Below, piece after piece: positions 3,995 through 5,304 of a stretch of DNA of 5,304 bases (the first letter of the stretch is position 1; each line of letters opens with the position of its first letter). The translations under genes and the position numbers were made by a program. This stretch comes from Geopsychrobacter sp. (GTDB lineage: Bacteria; Desulfobacterota; Desulfuromonadia; Desulfuromonadales; Geopsychrobacteraceae): NCBI GenBank assembly GCA_021647445.1, contig JAKIUS010000145.1, positions 1-5,304 of the forward strand, in the 5' to 3' direction. The notes under the pieces are model-generated. The model worked only from the letters and a program-made list of their open reading frames with translations. It was not told the DNA's origin and did not search any database.

Positions 3995-5304
3995 CAGGCG
4001 TCCCCCTCAATCTCGATTGCCGGGATCTGGGTGGCGGACATGTAAATAGCGTCGCCACCAGTGATTGGGTCCAGCCCGTCCAGCGCACGTCTTTCATTGA
4101 CCGTCATGTCATCCGGGTATTGTGGTGGTACTGTTTCGTCATCACCGGCCGCGCCAGAACCTTTTTTACCGTTGGCTGGCCCCTTGGCCAGGGCCTGGTC
4201 GGGCGGCTCAACGCCGTATTCTTGCTCCAGTTCTTTTTCATGCTGGAGCGTTTCGAGATATTCTTCGTAGTCGTAGCCTTTTTCCTCCAGGGCTCCGGAC
4301 CGGGTGCCGAAACCGCCCTTGATCTCTTTATCTTTGGCTGTGGCATCCTGGGCCGGGTTGATATAGCCCCAGCGGCGCGGCCGCCAGGTGTCGGCCTGAT
4401 ATTTTTCGAGCTTGGCAAACGGTAGCTTGATTTGGCCCGAGAGCATGCCTGCGACCAGAAACGCGGCATAAATATCCTGGCAGAGCCATTCGACCAGCCA
4501 GTTTTGCAAACTCTTGTAGCCGTCGCGGTCTTCGCTGACGCCGTGGCGGATCGATGAGAAATTGACCTCGCTCAGATCATTGCCGAGGCTGCAGTAATTG
4601 ACACCGAAACCGGAGGAGATAGCGCGCATCATCCGCTTCATGGATGGGTCGTAGTTGCCGGAAGGATGGGTCGGGTCCCATGCCTTAAAGGTGTGGCCGC
4701 GTGGCAGCTTTTCGATTGTTCCAGCTTCGGCGGTGGAGACGATTTCAACATCTTCGTTGTCGTCAAGATCTTCCTCATCATCCTCGGCATCTGGGTGAAC
4801 CTCAATAAAGCCCATCTTGCCGGCGGCGACACCCGAAGCGACTATCTCGTTGGTTTCGTAGATATCGACCTTCTTGAGCCGCGCCATGGCGGCATGGCCC
4901 CAGGGGATACCACGCGACTGACGCACAAACTCAGGCGCGTGCAGATGGATGATCTCTTCGGCCAGAATCCGCTCATGCGCCGGGCCGGGTGTCTGGCTAT
5001 GCATAAGATCACCGGGGTGACGCTTCAAAACCCAATAAGCAACCGGCTTATCCCATTTATTGAACTCGATCCCCATGCGGATACTGTTACCGTCGCGCAG
5101 GGTGGTCGAAAGATTTTCGTCGAGCAGATCGGCTTCGATCAGCTGCAGGGCAAAATTGAAAGCGTTGTCGTAGCCGTTGACCTTGCGGATAAGCACCTCG
5201 CCATCGCGCGCGCAGTTTTCGAGGGCCAGCCGCTGGATATCGATCCAGGAAAGCTTGCCGGTGACATCGCAGGTGCCGCGCCGCCCCCACTTTTTGAAAG
5301 CAAG
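3994..5304 (-). CDS. Phage portal protein, lambda gpB family (N-terminus missing, open at right edge)
   Basis: The portal forms the dodecameric ring at the capsid vertex through which the terminase pumps DNA and to which the connector attaches. The frame stays open to base 5304, giving 436 visible residues. The GTG at 5196 is an internal valine codon: the 36 residues before it continue the family pattern (KLSWIDIQRLALEN, then CARDGEVLIRK). Numbering from that GTG, family landmarks are FALQLIEADLLDE (15-27), VNYCSLGNDLSEVNFSSIR (199-217) and WRPRRWGYINPAQD (271-284), the counterpart of the lambda-type W-x-DP segment. An acidic stretch lies at 137-149. After the usual lambda-type end (GYDYEEYLETLQHEKELE, 307-324) comes a Gly/Ala/Lys linker and an extra tail with MTVNERRALDGLDPITGGD (364-382), a motif more usual at the C-terminus of other portal families. 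The stop TGA shares its A with the ATG of the next gene. The family call is secure; the true start lies outside the window. Confidence 0.93.
   Translation of the reverse strand, partial: LAFKKWGRRGTCDVTGKLSWIDIQRLALENCARDGEVLIRKVNGYDNAFNFALQLIEADLLDENLSTTLRDGNSIRMGIEFNKWDKPVAYWVLKRHPGDLMHSQTPGPAHERILAEEIIHLHAPEFVRQSRGIPWGHAAMARLKKVDIYETNEIVASGVAAGKMGFIEVHPDAEDDEEDLDDNEDVEIVSTAEAGTIEKLPRGHTFKAWDPTHPSGNYDPSMKRMMRAISSGFGVNYCSLGNDLSEVNFSSIRHGVSEDRDGYKSLQNWLVEWLCQDIYAAFLVAGMLSGQIKLPFAKLEKYQADTWRPRRWGYINPAQDATAKDKEIKGGFGTRSGALEEKGYDYEEYLETLQHEKELEQEYGVEPPDQALAKGPANGKKGSGAAGDDETVPPQYPDDMTVNERRALDGLDPITGGDAIYMSATQIPAIEIEGDA

Noticed and set aside
1..5304. CRISPR array, tRNA, insertion sequence or attachment site
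   Set aside because: No regular repeats, cloverleaf, transposase or terminal inverted repeats were seen by eye on either strand.

Overview
The window is a piece of a tailed-phage (Caudoviricetes) genome, most likely a prophage or phage contig. It holds the head and head-to-tail connector genes. Every credible gene lies on the minus strand, so the operon is transcribed from high to low coordinates. Genes are tightly packed with strong purine-rich ribosome binding sites, and base composition looks moderately GC-rich by eye. This fits a phage of a Gram-negative bacterium. A deltaproteobacterial host (Desulfuromonadota-like) is only a guess, because no host gene, integrase, attachment site or tRNA is present.

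Gene order in the direction of transcription: (1) a lambda-type portal protein, 5304 to 3994, cut by the right edge; (2) a 247-residue protein, 3994 to 3251, that looks like a D12-class (Dam-like) adenine methyltransferase whose catalytic DPPY motif is gone; (3) a 669-residue fusion, 3249 to 1240, of an HK97-type (S78) prohead protease and an HK97-fold major capsid protein, with a strong internal ribosome binding site that should also give the capsid protein alone from 2655; (4) an unrecognised lysine-rich 82-residue protein, 1151 to 903; (5) a head-tail joining protein (FII/stopper-like), 834 to 532; (6) a probable tail terminator or tail completion protein, 535 to 77; (7) the first 25 codons of another small gene, running off the left edge.

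Together these build the DNA-filled head and its connector. The portal is the packaging gate and nucleates assembly, the capsid domain forms the shell, and the protease domain matures it. The two small proteins then close the head and terminate the tail tube. The methyltransferase-like protein has no obvious assembly role and is the least expected member.

Genes 1-2, 2-3, 5-6 and 6-7 overlap or abut, which suggests translational coupling. The only two sizeable gaps flank the 82-residue gene. Each holds a GC-rich hairpin, and one of them is followed by a U5 tract like a leaky terminator. This suggests expression steps down after the capsid gene. No promoter, tRNA, CRISPR array, insertion sequence or origin was recognised. 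There is no gene-free stretch longer than 300 bases.
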